Shown: piece after piece, positions 8,853 through 18,404 of the stretch
How the letters are laid out: the number at the start of each line of letters is the position of its first letter
How positions within the stretch are numbered: the stretch's first letter is position 1
Origin: Halonatronomonas sp051745425
Lineage (GTDB): Bacteria > Bacillota > Halanaerobiia > Halanaerobiales > Halarsenatibacteraceae
Length of the DNA: 64,000 nt
Reading direction: 5' to 3'
Assembly (NCBI GenBank): GCA_051745425.1
Contig: JBNJEB010000001.1
Coordinates: 1 to 64,000, forward strand
Notes under the pieces: model-generated
Told to the model about the DNA's origin: nothing
What the model saw: the letters and a program-made list of their open reading frames with translations, nothing else
The model's database searches: none
Position numbers and translations under genes: made by a program

Positions 8853-8882
8853 ATTATATACTATTAAACTTAATAAGTCCAA
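8853..8882 (-). promoter_or_regulatory. Sigma-A promoter of the apt-rel-dtd-hisS-aspS operon
   Basis: Minus strand TTGGAC (8877-8882), 18-base spacer, TATAAT (8853-8858). It lies between the UbiB-gene terminator and apt. Confidence 0.75.
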
Positions 8883-8916
8883 TTATATAAATAGTCGACA
8901 TATAAATATTCTTATA

Positions 8917-8948
8917 ATAAAAAAACTCTGATAATATCTATCAGAGTT
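8917..8948 (-). terminator. Terminator after the UbiB-like kinase gene
   Basis: Perfect 9-bp stem AACTCTGAT/ATCAGAGTT (8924-8948) followed on the minus strand by seven to eight T. The stem takes in two bases of the stop codon (8947-8949), so the operon ends immediately. Confidence 0.88.
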
Positions 8949-10617
8949 AGAATCTACCTGATCTTAAAATGGAAATAACCAACCATATTCCCATAATACC
9001 TGCTAAAGTATATCCTACAAATCCTAGAACCGGAACCCCGCTAACAAGCGGTTCAACCTCTGATTGAATAATCATAGAAGAACCAACTATCAAAGCTGAA
9101 ATAATCATACTAATTGAGAGTCTATTCGAAGCAAAATCAATTTCTTTAATTAATTTTTCCAGATTCATATGTTTAAAGTTTATTGATATCCTATCTTCTT
9201 TTATCATATCAAATATCTCTGATATATCTGAAGGATAGCCTTTAATATTATTAACAAATCTCCATAACTTAAGAGAAACTTTTTTCAAAAGATTATCAGG
9301 CTTCAACCTATCAAATACTAAATCCTGAATAAATTCATTACCTATTTCAACAATATTAAATTCAGGATCTAAGGTTGAACCCACTCCTTCATTTAAACTT
9401 AAAGCTCTAAATAAAAGAAAAAACTCTTGAGGAAGCCTGATATGATGTTTGAATACAATTTTCTGTAGATCCTCAAATAATACCTTGAAATTAATATCCT
9501 CTAATTTTCTATTATAATAATTATAAATAAATTCTTCTATATCAAGTTTAAATTTTCTTTTATTTAAATCATAAGGCATATTACCAATTTCTAATATTGT
9601 ATCTGTAATAACCTCAACATTTCTCCGCAAAAGAGCGGCAAATAGTAAAGAAAATAAATCCCTATCTTCACTTGAAATTTGTCCCATCATCCCAAAATCA
9701 ATATATGCTATTTTATCTCCACCAATTATAAAGATATTACCTGGATGAGGATCTGCATGGAAAAACCCATGTATCATTACCTGTTTTAAAAAGGAATGTG
9801 CACCTAATCTGGATAGTTTTTTATTTTCAATGTCATCAAAATTTTCAATTTCACTTAACTTTTTCCCTTTTATTTCTTCCATGATTAATACTCTTCTAGT
9901 TGAATATTTCTCATATACTTTAGGACTTATAATAGAATCTTCATCAGCAAAGTTCGCCTGAAATCTTTTAATATTTGCTAACTCCTGCTTGAAATTAAGT
10001 TCCTTTTTTAAACTATCTTTAAATTCTTCAACTAAACCAACTGGGTCAATAAACTCAGGCAAAATGTTCCTATCTACAGCTAATTCAGCTAAATCTGTAA
10101 TTATTCCTAAATCTACTTTTATTTTTTCCTGAATAAATGGCCTTTGAACTTTAACCATAACAGGTTCACCATTTCTTAAAGTAGCCCGATGAGTCTGAGC
10201 TATTGATGCTCCTGCTGTTGCTTCTTTCTCAAAATCTTTAAAAACCTTCTTTTTATAATCCTGACCTAATTCTTCTTTTAATAGATTATCTATCTGATTA
10301 AATTCAACAGGAGGAACTTTATCCTGAAGTTTTTTAAACTCAATTATATAGTCAGGAGGAAATATATCAGGTCTAGTACTTAATATCTGGCCCAACTTTA
10401 CATAAGTTGGGCCTAATTCTTGAAATACCTTTCTTAATCTAACTGGCACGCTAATATTTTCTGGAGTATCGCTTATCTCAAATCTTTCTTTTAATGGGAC
10501 AAACTTCTTTAAATCAAATCTATCAAGAAGAAAACCTAAACCATTTTTTACAAAGACCTGGCTAATCTGTCTATATCTTTGAAGATGTTTATATTTTTTT
10601 CTAATATTTAAGGCCAT
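8947..10617 (-). CDS. ABC1/UbiB-family atypical kinase, membrane-linked
   Basis: A 556-residue member of the AarF/UbiB/ABC1 family. Visible kinase-like features are the KxGQ signature LGPTYVKLGQILSTRPDIFP (starting near residue 68), the Ala-rich nucleotide loop ATAGASIAQTHRA, the invariant VMVKVQRP lysine, the FHADPHPGN catalytic-like loop and YIDFGMMG metal motif. Two hydrophobic helices at the C-terminus (SMIISALIVGSSMIIQ and GYTLAGIMGIWLVISIL) suggest membrane association. In quinone-producing bacteria such proteins support ubiquinone synthesis; in anaerobic Firmicutes the role is not settled and a lipid-related function is possible. It follows the coiled-coil gene by 14 bases. The ATG at 10617 is preceded by AAGTGGGA, a weak site. 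Confidence 0.88.
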   Translation of the reverse strand: MALNIRKKYKHLQRYRQISQVFVKNGLGFLLDRFDLKKFVPLKERFEISDTPENISVPVRLRKVFQELGPTYVKLGQILSTRPDIFPPDYIIEFKKLQDKVPPVEFNQIDNLLKEELGQDYKKKVFKDFEKEATAGASIAQTHRATLRNGEPVMVKVQRPFIQEKIKVDLGIITDLAELAVDRNILPEFIDPVGLVEEFKDSLKKELNFKQELANIKRFQANFADEDSIISPKVYEKYSTRRVLIMEEIKGKKLSEIENFDDIENKKLSRLGAHSFLKQVMIHGFFHADPHPGNIFIIGGDKIAYIDFGMMGQISSEDRDLFSLLFAALLRRNVEVITDTILEIGNMPYDLNKRKFKLDIEEFIYNYYNRKLEDINFKVLFEDLQKIVFKHHIRLPQEFFLLFRALSLNEGVGSTLDPEFNIVEIGNEFIQDLVFDRLKPDNLLKKVSLKLWRFVNNIKGYPSDISEIFDMIKEDRISINFKHMNLEKLIKEIDFASNRLSISMIISALIVGSSMIIQSEVEPLVSGVPVLGFVGYTLAGIMGIWLVISILRSGRF

Positions 10618-10631
10618 ATTATTATCCCACT

Positions 10632-10949
10632 TTATAGTTCAGTTTTTTTCTGAGATGTGTCATTTTTTATATTTCTTAATTCAGATTCAAGCCGGGCAAC
10701 CCTTTCCTTTAATTTATCAAATTCATCTTTCTTAATTACCCCGAGATCATCTAATCTTTTATCAAATATTTCTCCAAATTTATCTTTTTGCTGGTCACCT
10801 TTATTCTTCCAGCGTTCAATTATCTCTTTACCCTGCTTTTTTGTCAATTCACCCTCATCAACTAGAGATTGAACTAACTCTTCTAACTTATTAATTGTTA
10901 AATCAAGGGTACCTATACCACGGTATAATAATTCTTCTAGCTTACTCAT
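10632..10949 (-). CDS. Small phasin-like coiled-coil protein
   Basis: A 105-residue, highly charged and mostly helical protein. The N-terminal half (LEELLYRGIGTLDLTINKLEELVQ) and middle (DEGELTKKQGKEIIERWKNKG) resemble the phasin-family/PHA-granule-like proteins found beside AarF genes in Firmicutes. The C-terminal 40 residues form a heptad-rich coil (FDKLKERVARLESELRN). No catalytic motif is present. It probably forms oligomers or an accessory for the downstream UbiB-like protein; the pairing of the two genes is the only functional hint. ATG at 10949 follows AAGGGGG. Confidence 0.65.
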   Translation of the reverse strand: MSKLEELLYRGIGTLDLTINKLEELVQSLVDEGELTKKQGKEIIERWKNKGDQQKDKFGEIFDKRLDDLGVIKKDEFDKLKERVARLESELRNIKNDTSQKKTEL

Positions 10950-10971
10950 TTTATAATCCCCCTTAGATTAT

Positions 10972-11865
10972 TTATTTAACAGATTTAGCTCTCTCTACCC
11001 AGCTGACTAATATAGGACTGGCTACAAATACTGATGAATAAGTACCAACTGCCATACCAACAAAAAGCGCTAACATAAATGTCTTAATTGCTGCCCCTCC
11101 AAAAATATATATCGCTAATATTGCAACTAAAGTAGTCGCTGATGTATTTATTGACCTTGGCAATGTATCTACTACAGCTCTATTTGCAAGTTCCATAAAT
11201 GAAGTCCTCTTATATAATTTCATGTTTTCCCTTATTCTATCAAAAATAACAATTGTATCATTAATTGAATATCCAATAATTGTTAATAAAGCCGCAATAA
11301 AGGCTGTATTAACTTCTCTTCCAAGTAATGCAAAAACCCCAACTGTAAAAATAACATCATGGGTTAATGTCATAATGGCTACAATTGCAAATTTAAACTC
11401 AAACCTGAAACTTATATATAGTACAATTGCTATTGCTGCAGCCAATAATGCCAGTAATGCCTGTCTTCTTAATTCTTCCCCTATTACAGGCCCGACTGAT
11501 TCGCTCCTTAATAATTCAGTCCCTTCAAAGTTTTCTTCCATAGCATTATTTATATCCTGAATTTCATCCTGTGTTAATTCAGAACTTCTAATTATTATAC
11601 CAGAAGTTTCTGATGCTTCAGCATCACCACTTTCCTGCAATTGTGATTCAGTAGCAATATCAATATCCTCTAAAACTGCTCTAACCTGCTCGGTATTCAC
11701 CTCTTCTGAAAAAGATAATTCTATAATAGAACCACCCTGAAAATCAATACCTAAATTTAATCCATTAATAATTAAAAATAAAAGTGATGCAACCATTAAA
11801 ACAATAGATACAGTAAACCATATTTTCTTTTTTGACATCAAATCCAGATTTCTAGTAAATTTCAT
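10972..11865 (-). CDS. secF: Protein translocase subunit SecF
   Basis: Works with SecD at the Sec translocon, using the proton or sodium gradient to pull proteins across the membrane. The 297-residue protein has one N-terminal membrane helix, an external domain opening with GIDFQGGSIIELSF (residues about 34-47), the conserved GPVIGEELRRQAL stretch and five further helices. The conserved GYSINDTIVIFDRIREN motif (near 195-212) is typical of SecF. It lies six bases after secD. Length is normal. Confidence 0.96.
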   Translation of the reverse strand: MKFTRNLDLMSKKKIWFTVSIVLMVASLLFLIINGLNLGIDFQGGSIIELSFSEEVNTEQVRAVLEDIDIATESQLQESGDAEASETSGIIIRSSELTQDEIQDINNAMEENFEGTELLRSESVGPVIGEELRRQALLALLAAAIAIVLYISFRFEFKFAIVAIMTLTHDVIFTVGVFALLGREVNTAFIAALLTIIGYSINDTIVIFDRIRENMKLYKRTSFMELANRAVVDTLPRSINTSATTLVAILAIYIFGGAAIKTFMLALFVGMAVGTYSSVFVASPILVSWVERAKSVK

Positions 11866-11871
11866 TGAACA

Positions 11872-13077
11872 TTACCCCTCCCTAACACCAAAAGCACTTG
11901 CAGACTGTAAAAGACTCGTACCTGAACTTAGATCTATAAGAGTCCTTGTTATAAAAAATGCATTAAACATACTTACTACTATACCTATTATAAGAGTAAC
12001 GGCAAAACCTCTAACAGTTCCACTGGTAAAATAAGCAAGAATTGAAGCTGTAATTAGGGTGGTTACATTGGCATCAACTATTGTCATATATGCCCTCTTA
12101 AATCCAGCATCTATTGCTGCCCTTAATGTTTTACCATTTTGTCTTTCATCTTTTATTCTTTCAAATATAATTATATTTGCATCAACAGCCATACCAATCG
12201 ATAATATTAAACCGGCTATACCAGGTAAAGTCAAAACCGCCTGTAAGCCTGATAAAGTACCCATAAATATAATTCCATATATAATAAGTGATGTTGCTGC
12301 AATAAAACCAGGGAACTTATAATAAAAAACAATATAAGCAGCAACTAAAAGTAATCCAAGTAGACCGGCTCTAATACTCTGTTGAATAGCTATAGCTCCT
12401 AGAGTTGGACCAACTGTCCTGCTTTCCATAACTTCTACCGGGACAGGTAATGCACCTTCACGGATTAAAATAGCATGTTCCTGTGCTTCTTCTACACTAT
12501 CATATCCAGTAATCTGACCAGATTCTCTTATTACTGCTTGAATAGTAGGGTTGGTCAGTTGTTCGTCATCTAAATAAACTCCCATTTGTTGTCCCATATT
12601 CTGTCTGGTGATATTTTCAAATTCTCTTGCACCTTCACTATTTAAATTAAATGTAACTACTGGTCTTCCATATTCATCATGACTTGCTCTAGCATCATCT
12701 ATATTTTCACCTGACATAACAACTTCTCCATCAATTCTAAAAGTAAGCATAGCCGTCCTACCTATCGTAGAGATGGCTTCTGAAGGATTGTCTACTGCAG
12801 GCAGCTCGACAATAATTCTATCACTGCCTTCCCTCTGAATAACAGGTTCAGATAATCCAATCTGATTAACTCTTCTTTCAATTACACTTAATATACCAGT
12901 CATTACCTCATTATTAATATCTCTATCTTCTGTAGGTTGTGCTTGTAAGACTATATGAGAACCACCTTTCAGATCAAGCCCTAAATTAATCCCATAATAC
13001 CCATAAAGTCCAACAGCTAATGCAATAACCAAAATTATCAAGCCTATTTTAATTCGACGTTTCTTCTTATACCGCAT
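11872..13077 (-). CDS. secD: Protein translocase subunit SecD
   Basis: Partner of SecF in the accessory translocase complex. About 401 residues: one N-terminal helix, the GLDLKGGSHIVLQAQP signature, a short periplasm-type external domain, and five C-terminal helices including GMAVDANIIIFERIKDE, the SecD counterpart of the SecF transport motif. It is shorter than proteobacterial SecD, as usual for Firmicutes. Two ATGs are possible; I prefer 13077 because GGGAGG lies six bases upstream of it while the first ATG (13083) touches that site. Confidence 0.95.
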   Translation of the reverse strand: MRYKKKRRIKIGLIILVIALAVGLYGYYGINLGLDLKGGSHIVLQAQPTEDRDINNEVMTGILSVIERRVNQIGLSEPVIQREGSDRIIVELPAVDNPSEAISTIGRTAMLTFRIDGEVVMSGENIDDARASHDEYGRPVVTFNLNSEGAREFENITRQNMGQQMGVYLDDEQLTNPTIQAVIRESGQITGYDSVEEAQEHAILIREGALPVPVEVMESRTVGPTLGAIAIQQSIRAGLLGLLLVAAYIVFYYKFPGFIAATSLIIYGIIFMGTLSGLQAVLTLPGIAGLILSIGMAVDANIIIFERIKDERQNGKTLRAAIDAGFKRAYMTIVDANVTTLITASILAYFTSGTVRGFAVTLIIGIVVSMFNAFFITRTLIDLSSGTSLLQSASAFGVREG

Positions 13078-13108
13078 ATTCATCCTCCCAGCAACAATTA
13101 ATTAAATT

Positions 13109-13660
13109 TTATTGATTGTCAATAGCATAATCTTCATGCTCAATTATTCTCATTTCTGTTAAAGGCCAGAAAACCCAGGAAGCCTTACCATGAATGGATT
13201 CTTCCTTTACATAGCCTACGAGAGATTCAAATCTACTATCAGCACTATGATTTCTATTATCTCCTAAAACAAAATAACTACCCTCAGGGACCTCGAATGG
13301 TCCTGAACTTCCAATATCACGCATAGGTTCTTTAATATAATCCTCTTCAACTGGTTCACCATTTATATAAAGCTTCTGATCACGTATATAAATCCTATCT
13401 CCAGGCAAACCAAGAACTCTTTTGATATATCTTTTATCTTCTGCTCCTTGCGGAGTAAAGACTACAATCTCTCCTCTCTCAGGAGTTCTAAAATGGTAAA
13501 TTAGCTTATTGGCAATTAATCTTTCACCATTTTGTAATGTATTTTCCATTGAACTTCCTTCAACAACAAAAGACTGAGCAACAAAAGTTATAATTAAAAA
13601 TGCCAAAACACCTGCTATAACTAGAGATTGTACAAATTCTTTAATATCACTACTATCCAC
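13109..13660 (-). CDS. lepB: Signal peptidase I
   Basis: Membrane serine protease that cuts signal peptides from exported proteins. One N-terminal membrane segment (VIAGVLAFLIITFVAQSFVV) is followed by the catalytic serine motif VEGSSMENTLQNGE, the lysine box DKRYIKRVLGLPGDRI and the GDNRNHSADSRFE motif. Gram-positive S26A type, about 183 residues. The nearest ATG upstream (13675) overlaps the TGGAGG site, so the GTG at 13660, eight bases after that site, is the better start. It sits in a secretion cluster, between yajC and secD. Confidence 0.94.
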   Translation of the reverse strand: MDSSDIKEFVQSLVIAGVLAFLIITFVAQSFVVEGSSMENTLQNGERLIANKLIYHFRTPERGEIVVFTPQGAEDKRYIKRVLGLPGDRIYIRDQKLYINGEPVEEDYIKEPMRDIGSSGPFEVPEGSYFVLGDNRNHSADSRFESLVGYVKEESIHGKASWVFWPLTEMRIIEHEDYAIDNQ

Positions 13661-13697
13661 AAAAATTACCTCCATCCAGGCTAATTAAAAAAATCAA

Positions 13698-13988
13698 TTA
13701 ATTTTCATTATTTTCTTCTTCATCATCTTCACTCTTATCAAGATGACTTATTGATGATTTTAATAAATCAATATCAACATTTGAAGATATTCTTAAACGA
13801 ACAACATTATCTTTAATCTTAACTATTTTCCCTTTGATACCTCCAGCAGTTACAATCTTATCTCCAACTTGAAGATTAGTTAGCATATTCTGATGCTCTT
13901 TCTGCTGCTTCTTCTGCGGCCTAATTAAAAAGAACCAAAAAACTCCAAAAATTAAAATCCAGGGTACTAATGATAAAATAAGTTCCAT
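13698..13988 (-). CDS. yajC: Preprotein translocase subunit YajC
   Basis: Small accessory of the SecDF complex. 96 residues: one membrane helix near the N-terminus (LSLVPWILIFGVFWFFLI), the RPQKKQQKEHQNML motif right after it, and a cytoplasmic SH3-like part (VGDKIVTAGGIKGKIVKI). The tail is acidic (SEDDEEENNEN). I use the ATG at 13988, which has AAGGAGGAG upstream, not the upstream in-frame ATG at 14030. The 111-base gap to tgt holds a weak A/T-rich hairpin but no convincing terminator. Confidence 0.93.
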   Translation of the reverse strand: MELILSLVPWILIFGVFWFFLIRPQKKQQKEHQNMLTNLQVGDKIVTAGGIKGKIVKIKDNVVRLRISSNVDIDLLKSSISHLDKSEDDEEENNEN

Positions 13989-14099
13989 TAAAAAACTCCT
14001 CCTTATATTCTTTGTTAATTCATTATCCATCTTTTTTTATATTCAACAAAAATCTTAATAATCCTTCATTTTATTGAAGATTAGTAAGAGACAATCCAC

Positions 14100-15212
14100 T
14101 TAATCTAAATAATTACTATAAAACTGTTCTGCAAAATCATTAAAACAACCTTCGCCAATACTTTTTCTTATTTTAGCCATCAAATCAAGTAAAAAGTATA
14201 TATTATGATAACTGGTTAAGATAACTCCCAAAATTTCATTTCTATTAAGAAGATGTCTGATATATGCTCTACTGTAATTTCTACATACATAACAATTACA
14301 TTCTGGATCAGGAGAATTTAAATCTTCACTATAGGAAGCATTTCTAATAGTAATTCTTCCCTGAGAAGTATAGATGCTTCCATGCCTGGCAATTCTAGTT
14401 GGCATTACACAATCAAACATATCAATACCTCTGCGCACTCCTTCTATCAAGTCTTCAGGTGTGCCTACTCCCATTAGATACCTGGGCTTCCTCTCTGGCA
14501 ATTCTGGAACAGTTACATCAAGCATTTCATGCATTAATTCTGTCTCCTCGCCAACACTTAAACCACCAATAGCGTAACCAGGAAAATCCATTTTAATTGT
14601 CTCTCTAGCACTAACTTTTCTTAATTCAGGATAAGTACCTCCCTGAACTATCCCAAATAAATGCTGACTATCCACCCCAACCATTTCTTCTTTACATCTT
14701 CTGGCCCAGCGAAGAGTTCTTTCCAGAGATTCTTTAACATAACTTTTTTCAGCAGGATAAGGAGCACATTCATCAAAGGCCATAATAATATCTGCACCTA
14801 AATCCTTCTGGATTTTAATTGATTTTTCCGGTGAAATAAAATGTTTAGACCCATCAAGGTGAGACTGAAAATAAACCCCTTCTTCTTTGATTTCATTCAA
14901 GTCAGAGAGACTAAAAACCTGAAAACCTCCACTATCTGTTAATATCAACCTATCCCAGTTCATAAACTTATGCAATCCACCTGCATTGGCTATTAAATCA
15001 GAGCCTGGTCTTAAATACAGATGATAAGTATTAGCAAGTATTATGCTTGCTCCACATTCTTTTAAATCTTCAGGCCTAAGTGATTTAACAGTTGCCTGAG
15101 TGCCAACAGGCATAAATATAGGGGTATCTATAGTTTTTCCATCTATATCAATTGATCCTTCTCTAGCCAAAGATTTATTGCATTTATTTTTAATTTTAAA
15201 TTCAAAAGCCAT
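14100..15212 (-). CDS. tgt: Queuine tRNA-ribosyltransferase
   Basis: Exchanges guanine-34 of GUN-anticodon tRNAs for the queuosine precursor preQ1. The 370-residue protein has the substrate loop ILTDSGGFQVFSL (about 90-102), the FDECAPYP aspartate region, the GGLSVGE loop, the catalytic-aspartate motif DMFDCVMPTRIARHG and the zinc site CNCYVC with a downstream HLL histidine. Length is standard. It is 17 bases after queA and belongs to the ruvC-ruvA-ruvB-queA-tgt-yajC series. Confidence 0.97.
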   Translation of the reverse strand: MAFEFKIKNKCNKSLAREGSIDIDGKTIDTPIFMPVGTQATVKSLRPEDLKECGASIILANTYHLYLRPGSDLIANAGGLHKFMNWDRLILTDSGGFQVFSLSDLNEIKEEGVYFQSHLDGSKHFISPEKSIKIQKDLGADIIMAFDECAPYPAEKSYVKESLERTLRWARRCKEEMVGVDSQHLFGIVQGGTYPELRKVSARETIKMDFPGYAIGGLSVGEETELMHEMLDVTVPELPERKPRYLMGVGTPEDLIEGVRRGIDMFDCVMPTRIARHGSIYTSQGRITIRNASYSEDLNSPDPECNCYVCRNYSRAYIRHLLNRNEILGVILTSYHNIYFLLDLMAKIRKSIGEGCFNDFAEQFYSNYLD

Positions 15213-15229
15213 ATTATCTTCTCCAATAT

Positions 15230-16252
15230 TTAAATTATAATCATTGCATCTCCAAAGCTATAAAATCTGTATTTTTCCTTAATTGCATGTTGATAAGCTT
15301 CCAAAACTTTCTCTTTACCAATTAAGGCAGCTACTAACATTATTAAAGTTGATTCCGGGAGATGAAAGTTTGTTAAAAGTCCATCAATTACTTTAAAATT
15401 ATAGCCTGGATAAATAAAAATATCAGTCCAACCCTTTGAGCCTTGCCTTTCTATGATAGAAGATGCTGCAGACTCCAGGGCTCTAACAGAGGTAGTGCCT
15501 ACTGATATAACTCGGCCTCCCTTATTTTTCGTATCCATTATATCATTAGCAGTTTTTTTGTCAATTTCATAGTATTCTTCATGCATATCATGTTCTTCAA
15601 CATCATCAACTTTTACAGGTCTAAATGTCCCTAAACCAACATGTAAAGTCAAGTAGCTTAAACCAACGCCATATTCCTCAAGCTCTTTAAGAATTTGATC
15701 TGTAAAATGTAAGCCTGCTGTTGGAGCTGCGGCAGAACCCTCTTTGTCAGCATAAACTGTCTGATATCTATTAGGATTATCTGGCTTCTTCTTAATATAA
15801 GGTGGTAGTGGCATTTCGCCTAAATCATCAAGCTTTGATCTCAAATTGCCTTCAGGCTTAAACTCTAAAACTCTGCCACCAAAATCAGTATATTCTACAG
15901 CTTCAGCAATTAATTCATTATCAAATCGTATTTTAGTTCCCTTTTTTACACGGCGACCGGGGTTAACTAATACTTCCCAGCGGTCTGGAGCCAACTCAGT
16001 TAATAATAAGATCTCAATCTCTATGCCAGAAATTTCTTTTTTACCAAATAACCTGGCAGGGATTACTTTGCTACTATTAAAGACAAGACGATCCCCTGGC
16101 TGTAAATATTTTTTTAACTGATAAAATTTCAGGTCATCTAGCAAATCTCCAGATTTATTTAAAACCATCAGTCTAGAATGATCTCTTTGATCTGCAGGTT
16201 CCTGGGCAATTAATTCTTCCGGTAAATCATAATCAAAATCAGATGTTTTCAT
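15230..16252 (-). CDS. queA: S-adenosylmethionine:tRNA ribosyltransferase-isomerase
   Basis: Adds the epoxycyclopentane ring to preQ1 on tRNA using SAM. The 340-residue protein starts with the typical FDYDLPEELIAQEP...DHSRLMVL and carries AAPTAGLHFT, LHVGLGTFRPV and the C-terminal TNFHLPESTLIMLVAA motif. The ATG at 16252 is seven bases from GGAGG; a TTG three bases earlier is less likely. Together with tgt it is the late queuosine pathway; early steps are not in this window. Confidence 0.97.
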   Translation of the reverse strand: MKTSDFDYDLPEELIAQEPADQRDHSRLMVLNKSGDLLDDLKFYQLKKYLQPGDRLVFNSSKVIPARLFGKKEISGIEIEILLLTELAPDRWEVLVNPGRRVKKGTKIRFDNELIAEAVEYTDFGGRVLEFKPEGNLRSKLDDLGEMPLPPYIKKKPDNPNRYQTVYADKEGSAAAPTAGLHFTDQILKELEEYGVGLSYLTLHVGLGTFRPVKVDDVEEHDMHEEYYEIDKKTANDIMDTKNKGGRVISVGTTSVRALESAASSIIERQGSKGWTDIFIYPGYNFKVIDGLLTNFHLPESTLIMLVAALIGKEKVLEAYQHAIKEKYRFYSFGDAMIII

Positions 16253-16272
16253 CAATATACCTCCACATAAAA

Positions 16273-17295
16273 CTAATCAAACAAAGATTTTTCATCACTC
16301 TTTTTGGTATTAATATTCAAATGTTTATAAGCAAGTTTGGTGGCTTTTCTTCCCCGAGGGGTTCTTTCTAAAAAACCAAGTTGTAATAAATAAGGCTCAT
16401 AAACATCTTCAATCGTTTCTGCCTCTTCACTAATAGCAGCTGAAATAGTCTTTAAACCTACTGGCCCCCCACCAAATTTATTAATAATTGACTTTAAAAG
16501 CCTATAATCCAATCTGTCCAATCCTAATTCATCAATTTCCAGTAAATTAAGAGCCTTACTGACTACATCAGGAGTAATCACCCCATCTGCTTTAACTTCA
16601 GCATAATCTCTTACTCTCCGCAATAAGCGATTAGCTATCCGCGGAGTGCCACGGGAACGACAGGCAATTTCTTCTGAACCATCATCAGATATTTCAACTC
16701 CAAGAATCCTGGCTGACCTCTGAACAATCTGACTAAGTTCTTTATTATTATAAAATTCCAGCCTGTTTATAACACCAAATCTATCTCTTAAAGGGGAAGA
16801 TAACTGTCCTGCCCTCGTTGTAGCACCAACCAGAGTAAATTCAGGTAAATCCAACCTTACAGATCTTGCAGATGGCCCCTTACCTATCATTATATCCAAT
16901 CCATAATCTTCCATAGCAGGATATAATACTTCTTCCACCATCCGATTTAATCTGTGAATCTCATCAATAAAAAGAATATCCTTACTATTTAAATTAGTTA
17001 GAATACTGGCTAAATCCCCAGGACGTTCAATAGCCGGGCCACTGGTAGTATGAATATTGACATTTAATTCATTAGCAATAATATTGGCAAGAGTCGTTTT
17101 ACCAAGCCCTGGAGGACCGTATAACATCACATGGTCCAGAGCTTCTCCCCTCTGCCTGGCTGCCTGAATAAATATTTTTAACTTTTCTTTAACTTTTTTC
17201 TGTCCAACATAATATTTTAATTGCTTAGGCCTAAGCGTTTTATCAAACTCATCATCCTGTTTTTCTTCAGGAGTAACAACTCTTTCTTGATCCAT
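16273..17295 (-). CDS. ruvB: Holliday junction DNA helicase RuvB
   Basis: AAA+ motor that drives branch migration with RuvA. The 340-residue protein has Walker A GPPGLGKTT (about 60-68), Walker B LFIDEIHRL (about 107-115), sensor 1 VGATTRAG, the LSSPLRDRFG arginine-finger region and a C-terminal winged helix ending in RTPRGRKATKLAYKHL. The ATG at 17295 has AAGGAG upstream. It lies seven bases after ruvA. Confidence 0.98.
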   Translation of the reverse strand: MDQERVVTPEEKQDDEFDKTLRPKQLKYYVGQKKVKEKLKIFIQAARQRGEALDHVMLYGPPGLGKTTLANIIANELNVNIHTTSGPAIERPGDLASILTNLNSKDILFIDEIHRLNRMVEEVLYPAMEDYGLDIMIGKGPSARSVRLDLPEFTLVGATTRAGQLSSPLRDRFGVINRLEFYNNKELSQIVQRSARILGVEISDDGSEEIACRSRGTPRIANRLLRRVRDYAEVKADGVITPDVVSKALNLLEIDELGLDRLDYRLLKSIINKFGGGPVGLKTISAAISEEAETIEDVYEPYLLQLGFLERTPRGRKATKLAYKHLNINTKKSDEKSLFD

Positions 17296-17301
17296 ATTAT
17301 C

Positions 17302-17889
17302 CTACTCCTTGCCGAGATAATTTAATACTTGCATTATTTTATCTTCCAGATCTCCAGATAAATTGTTACCTAGATTATTAACTGCCTGATTAATTTCACT
17401 GTCCTGATAACCAAGATTATTTAAAGCAGAATAAAGTTCATCATCATGAGCTAAAGTTGTTGAACCAGTTCCACTATCAGAAGCCAGTAAAATATCATCC
17501 AGTTTATCCTTTAACTCTAAAATCAATCTTTGACCACTCTTTGGACCAATACCACTTACTTGCTTTAAAACATTTATGTTTTCATTAACTATTGCCTGGG
17601 CAAACTTTCCTGGTGAAAGAGTCGATATTATATTTAAAGCAACTTTAGGGCCTATCCCAGAGACAGACAATAATTTAATAAATAATTCTTTGCTTTCTTT
17701 TTCTTTAAAACCAAATAATTCTAAAGTATCTTCGCGAACATAGGTATATATAAAAAGTTCACAATTATCTCCGTTCTGGTAATAACTAAAGGCAGCTGGC
17801 AAATTAACTTGATAGCCAACCCCATTTACAGATACAATTAATTTTTCTGTTTTAACATCAATTACTTCTCCATTTAAATATCCAATCAA
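17302..17889 (-). CDS. ruvA: Holliday junction branch-migration protein RuvA
   Basis: Binds the four-way junction and loads RuvB. 195 residues: an N-terminal OB domain (MIGYLNGEVIDVK...VNGVGYQVNLP), tandem helix-hairpin-helix motifs in the middle (LLSVSGIGPKVALNII and LKQVSGIGPKSGQRLILELKDK) and a C-terminal RuvB-binding helical domain. The start is TTG at 17889, and its TTGA sequence overlaps the ruvC stop codon, so the two genes are probably translationally coupled. Confidence 0.97.
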   Translation of the reverse strand: MIGYLNGEVIDVKTEKLIVSVNGVGYQVNLPAAFSYYQNGDNCELFIYTYVREDTLELFGFKEKESKELFIKLLSVSGIGPKVALNIISTLSPGKFAQAIVNENINVLKQVSGIGPKSGQRLILELKDKLDDILLASDSGTGSTTLAHDDELYSALNNLGYQDSEINQAVNNLGNNLSGDLEDKIMQVLNYLGKE

Positions 17890-18383
17890 ATCTGGTCACC
17901 CCATCTTTTATTAAAGCCATAATTATGGCCATGACAGATTGCTACAGCTAAAGCATCTGCTGCATCATCTGGTTCTGGAATCGACTCTAAATTTAATAAA
18001 GCTTTAACCATATGTTGTACCTGATGCTTACTTGCTCTACCATATCCAACTACAGCCTGTTTAACCTGTAATGGGGTATATTCTGACACCTTTAAACCAG
18101 CATCTGCACCTGACAATAAAATTACTCCCCTTGCCTGCCCAACTCTTATTGCTGTTTTAACATTCTTATTAAAAAAAAGTTCTTCAACAGCCATACAATC
18201 AGGGTTATAATTTTTAATTAAATCTTGAAGTCTATCATATATTTTCTTCAATCTTTTAACGTCAGTTATATCAGATGAGGTTTTAATAACATTATAATCA
18301 ATTAACTGGAATGAATTATTATTTTTTTCTAAAAAAGCATAGCCTAATGTAGCCAGACCTGGATCTATCCCCATGATTCTCAA
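17886..18383 (-). CDS. ruvC: Holliday junction endonuclease RuvC
   Basis: Resolves Holliday junctions by symmetric cuts. The 165-residue protein has the four acidic residues expected: GIDPGLATLGYAF (first Asp), AVEELFF (Glu), and DDAADALAVAICHGH (last two Asp), plus the DNA-contact segment GYGRASKHQVQHMV. The start MRIMGIDPG is a TTG at 18383, with GGGGGTG nine bases before it; upstream in-frame codons would extend into the yebC terminator hairpin. There is almost no room for a promoter in front of it. Confidence 0.95.
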   Translation of the reverse strand: MRIMGIDPGLATLGYAFLEKNNNSFQLIDYNVIKTSSDITDVKRLKKIYDRLQDLIKNYNPDCMAVEELFFNKNVKTAIRVGQARGVILLSGADAGLKVSEYTPLQVKQAVVGYGRASKHQVQHMVKALLNLESIPEPDDAADALAVAICHGHNYGFNKRWGDQI

Positions 18384-18404
18384 AAAAACACCCCCGACAG
18401 TAAA